NCBI GenBank assembly: GCA_946183755.1 | Contig: CAMHCZ010000027.1 | Location: 1 to 14,315 of the forward strand | Length of the DNA stretch: 14,315 nt | Reading direction: 5' to 3' | Origin: an uncultured bacterium | GTDB lineage: Bacteria; Bacteroidota; Bacteroidia; Bacteroidales; Paludibacteraceae | In this document: positions 13,126-14,315 of the stretch, piece by piece | Position numbering within the stretch: position 1 is the stretch's first letter | Layout: every line of letters starts with the position of its first letter | The notes under the pieces: model-generated | The model's input: only the letters and a program-made list of their open reading frames with translations | The model's database searches: none | What the model was told of the DNA's origin: nothing | Translations under genes and position numbers: made by a program

Positions 13126-13147
13126 AAAACAAGGGTTATTTCACCCT
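13117..13147 (-). terminator. Short terminator overlapping the NlpC/P60 stop
   Basis: Read on the minus strand, AGGGT and ACCCT (13147-13143 and 13136-13132) form a 5-bp stem with the loop GAAATA, followed by TTGTTTTTTACTTTTT. The gene's TAA stop straddles the loop and the second arm of the hairpin, and the T tract is the A-rich 3' end of the convergent methyltransferase gene read backwards. Confidence 0.5.
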
Positions 13148-13720
13148 GCCGCCGGTTATCCAGTTGGTGACGTAGTAGGACTGCAGAAGGTCGCTCACCA
13201 CAACGCCTTTGGACGTGCTGGCGTGTATGAACTTGTTCTCTTTCAGGTAGATGCCCACATGGTTGGGCGTGGACGATTTCTTGCCGTCGGTGCGGAAAAA
13301 GACAAGGTCGCCCTCGCGCAGCTGGCTCTTGGTTATCTTGGTGCAGTTGTCGGTCAGCATGCCTGCCGACTGGCGCGTGAGCGTCTTGCCGAAGACCGCC
13401 TTGTACACCATATAGACGAATCCCGAACAATCGACGCCGCTCTTGGTCGTGCCGCCGTACTGATATTTCGCGCCGAGCCACGACGCACATTCGCTGTAGA
13501 GTTTTGCGTTGTCGGTCGATGAGGCGGTAACCTCAAGCTTGCTGCAGTTGCTCTTGTGGGCGCTGCCGAGCGATGCGCTGCTGCCGCCTGTCCCTCTTGA
13601 TGCAGAGGCGTAACGTGTTCTCGGAGTCGAGCCTTTTCGAGTTGTATTCTTAGTAACTGTGCAGCTGCCGAGAAGTAGCGCCGCTGCTGTGATTATCACC
13701 AAATATGCTGTTCTGCGCAT
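13136..13720 (-). CDS. NlpC/P60 family lipoprotein (putative peptidoglycan endopeptidase)
   Basis: Starting at the ATG at 13720 (a frame from 13744 adds 8 polar residues before the signal), the product is 194 aa. It has a lipoprotein signal peptide, MRRTAYLVIITAAALLLGSC, with lipobox LLGSC and lipidated Cys20. A Ser/Thr/Arg-rich linker runs to about 70, then the NlpC/P60 domain: catalytic Cys98 in VDCSGFVYMVY, His154 in NHVGIYL, His166 in FIHAS. The DLVFF motif before the His is also typical. Relatives cut D-Glu-(m)DAP links in peptidoglycan stems; with a lipid anchor it would act at the inner or outer membrane facing the periplasm. The catalytic triad looks complete. No SH3 or LysM domain is present, so targeting depends on the lipid and linker. 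Confidence 0.94.
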   Translation of the reverse strand: MRRTAYLVIITAAALLLGSCTVTKNTTRKGSTPRTRYASASRGTGGSSASLGSAHKSNCSKLEVTASSTDNAKLYSECASWLGAKYQYGGTTKSGVDCSGFVYMVYKAVFGKTLTRQSAGMLTDNCTKITKSQLREGDLVFFRTDGKKSSTPNHVGIYLKENKFIHASTSKGVVVSDLLQSYYVTNWITGGRVK

Positions 13721-13741
13721 GTCGTTTTTCCTTTTGGGATG

Positions 13742-13749
13742 CAATTATA
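13742..13749 (-). promoter_or_regulatory. Possible -7 box for the NlpC/P60 gene
   Basis: The minus strand reads TATAATTG, one mismatch from TAnnTTTG, with a predicted start near 13735 and a leader of about 15 nt. No clear -33 element. Confidence 0.3.
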
Positions 13750-13825
13750 GGAATTTATTTAGAAATGACGAGGGTAAGGATGCGGTTTTAGGCTGCTGCC
13801 ACACATCTGCTTTGAGAATAAACGA

Positions 13826-13833
13826 TAACTTTG
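13826..13833 (+). promoter_or_regulatory. -7 box for the acyltransferase gene
   Basis: TAACTTTG matches TAnnTTTG and lies 24 bp before the ATG at 13858, giving a leader of about 18 nt. It also covers the alternative TTG start at 13831, which argues for the ATG. The -33 element is not clear. Confidence 0.5.
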
Positions 13834-13857
13834 CCCTTTGTTTGGCTGATTAAACAC

Positions 13858-14313
13858 ATGAACAACACACACCTTTCACACATATCGCTGCTCAAGGTCG
13901 TGGCCATGGTCACTGTCGTGCTTCACCACACGCTTTGCTTCTATGGGGCATGGTTCCCTTATGAAGGCTCGCAAGCGTACCTTAATTTCACCATGGCTCT
14001 CAAAGAGATAAGCATGCCTATGTTCATTGCGCTGGCTGGATTCATTTACTCTTACTTGAAGGTGAATCACGGCAAATACAACAACACAGGAACGTTCGTG
14101 CTGGGCAAGGCGAAAAGGCTCTTACTGCCTTATCTCTTATGGAGCGCTGTCCTGCTTACACCTCTTAACCTCGCAGAAGCCAAGCCTATAAACGTGCTTT
14201 ATGGAACGTGGCATCTGTGGTTCCTGCTTGTGCTGTTCCTCGAGTTCATGTTCTTTCATTTCACATTCCGGTTTTGGGGCAAGACTTCAAAAGTCGCAGA
14301 CTGTGCCATCTAG
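13858..14313 (+). CDS. Acyltransferase 3 family membrane protein, N-terminal part
   Basis: From the ATG at 13858 the frame gives 151 aa ending in TAG at 14311-14313, two bases before the window ends. It resembles the N-terminal half of membrane acyltransferases that O-acetylate surface sugars: LLKVVAMVTVVLHHT with the paired His23/His24 in the first membrane helix, ISMPMFIALAGFIYSY (51-66) in the second, KAKRLLLPYLLWS (84-96) leading into the third, and GTWHLWFLLVLFLEF (116-130) as the fourth. Full members have about 10 helices and over 300 residues, so this product is about half length. Either the stop is a real truncation or frameshift (a pseudogene), or it is an artefact of the sequence end. 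Usual substrates are exopolysaccharide or O-antigen sugars; this one is unknown. Confidence 0.75.
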   Translation: MNNTHLSHISLLKVVAMVTVVLHHTLCFYGAWFPYEGSQAYLNFTMALKEISMPMFIALAGFIYSYLKVNHGKYNNTGTFVLGKAKRLLLPYLLWSAVLLTPLNLAEAKPINVLYGTWHLWFLLVLFLEFMFFHFTFRFWGKTSKVADCAI

Positions 14314-14315
14314 AT

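Overview
The window looks like chromosome from a Bacteroidales bacterium. Putative promoters carry the Bacteroidetes -7 box (TAnnTTTG), and Shine-Dalgarno sequences are not evident. The gene families point the same way: an LpxK with the DDAYQHR motif, a helix-hairpin-helix/beta-barrel outer-membrane protein, a PorV/PorQ-like barrel and the FSWRNNN-type ArgC. Genus cannot be fixed from sequence alone. Coding regions are visibly GC-richer than the AT-rich spacers. I see no insertion sequence, phage gene, CRISPR array or toxin module; most of the window is housekeeping chromosome.

Left part (1-2122): a bidirectional hairpin terminator, then a minus-strand pair, lpxK (lipid A 4'-kinase) followed by punA (purine nucleoside phosphorylase), overlapping by 53 bp. 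The divergent 123-bp spacer to purD holds one promoter-like box facing each way.

Centre (2123-8265): one tightly packed plus-strand cluster of five genes with gaps of 10 bp, 9 bp, a 4-bp overlap and 2 bp: purD, a GT4-like glycosyltransferase, a radical SAM protein, a small PorV/PorQ-like outer-membrane barrel, and a large protein with a degenerate helix-hairpin-helix plus a predicted C-terminal barrel. The last two look like a functional pair whose job is not obvious.

Spacer 8266-8773: AT-rich. It carries a promoter followed about 64 nt later by an intrinsic terminator with no ORF between, which is a candidate small RNA. Next come a tRNA-Val(UAC) with its own promoter and terminator, then the terminator of the convergent argC operon.

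Right part (8774-14315): a minus-strand operon of cyclophilin-type prolyl isomerase, trmD and argC. Divergent from it are a plus-strand M16 zinc protease and an O-methyltransferase. A convergent NlpC/P60 lipoprotein follows. Last is an acyltransferase-3 family membrane protein whose reading frame stops at the very edge of the window.

The most interesting items are the candidate small RNA at about 8437-8500 and the HhH-barrel/PorQ-like pair at 5360-8265. No clearly new multi-gene system is evident.
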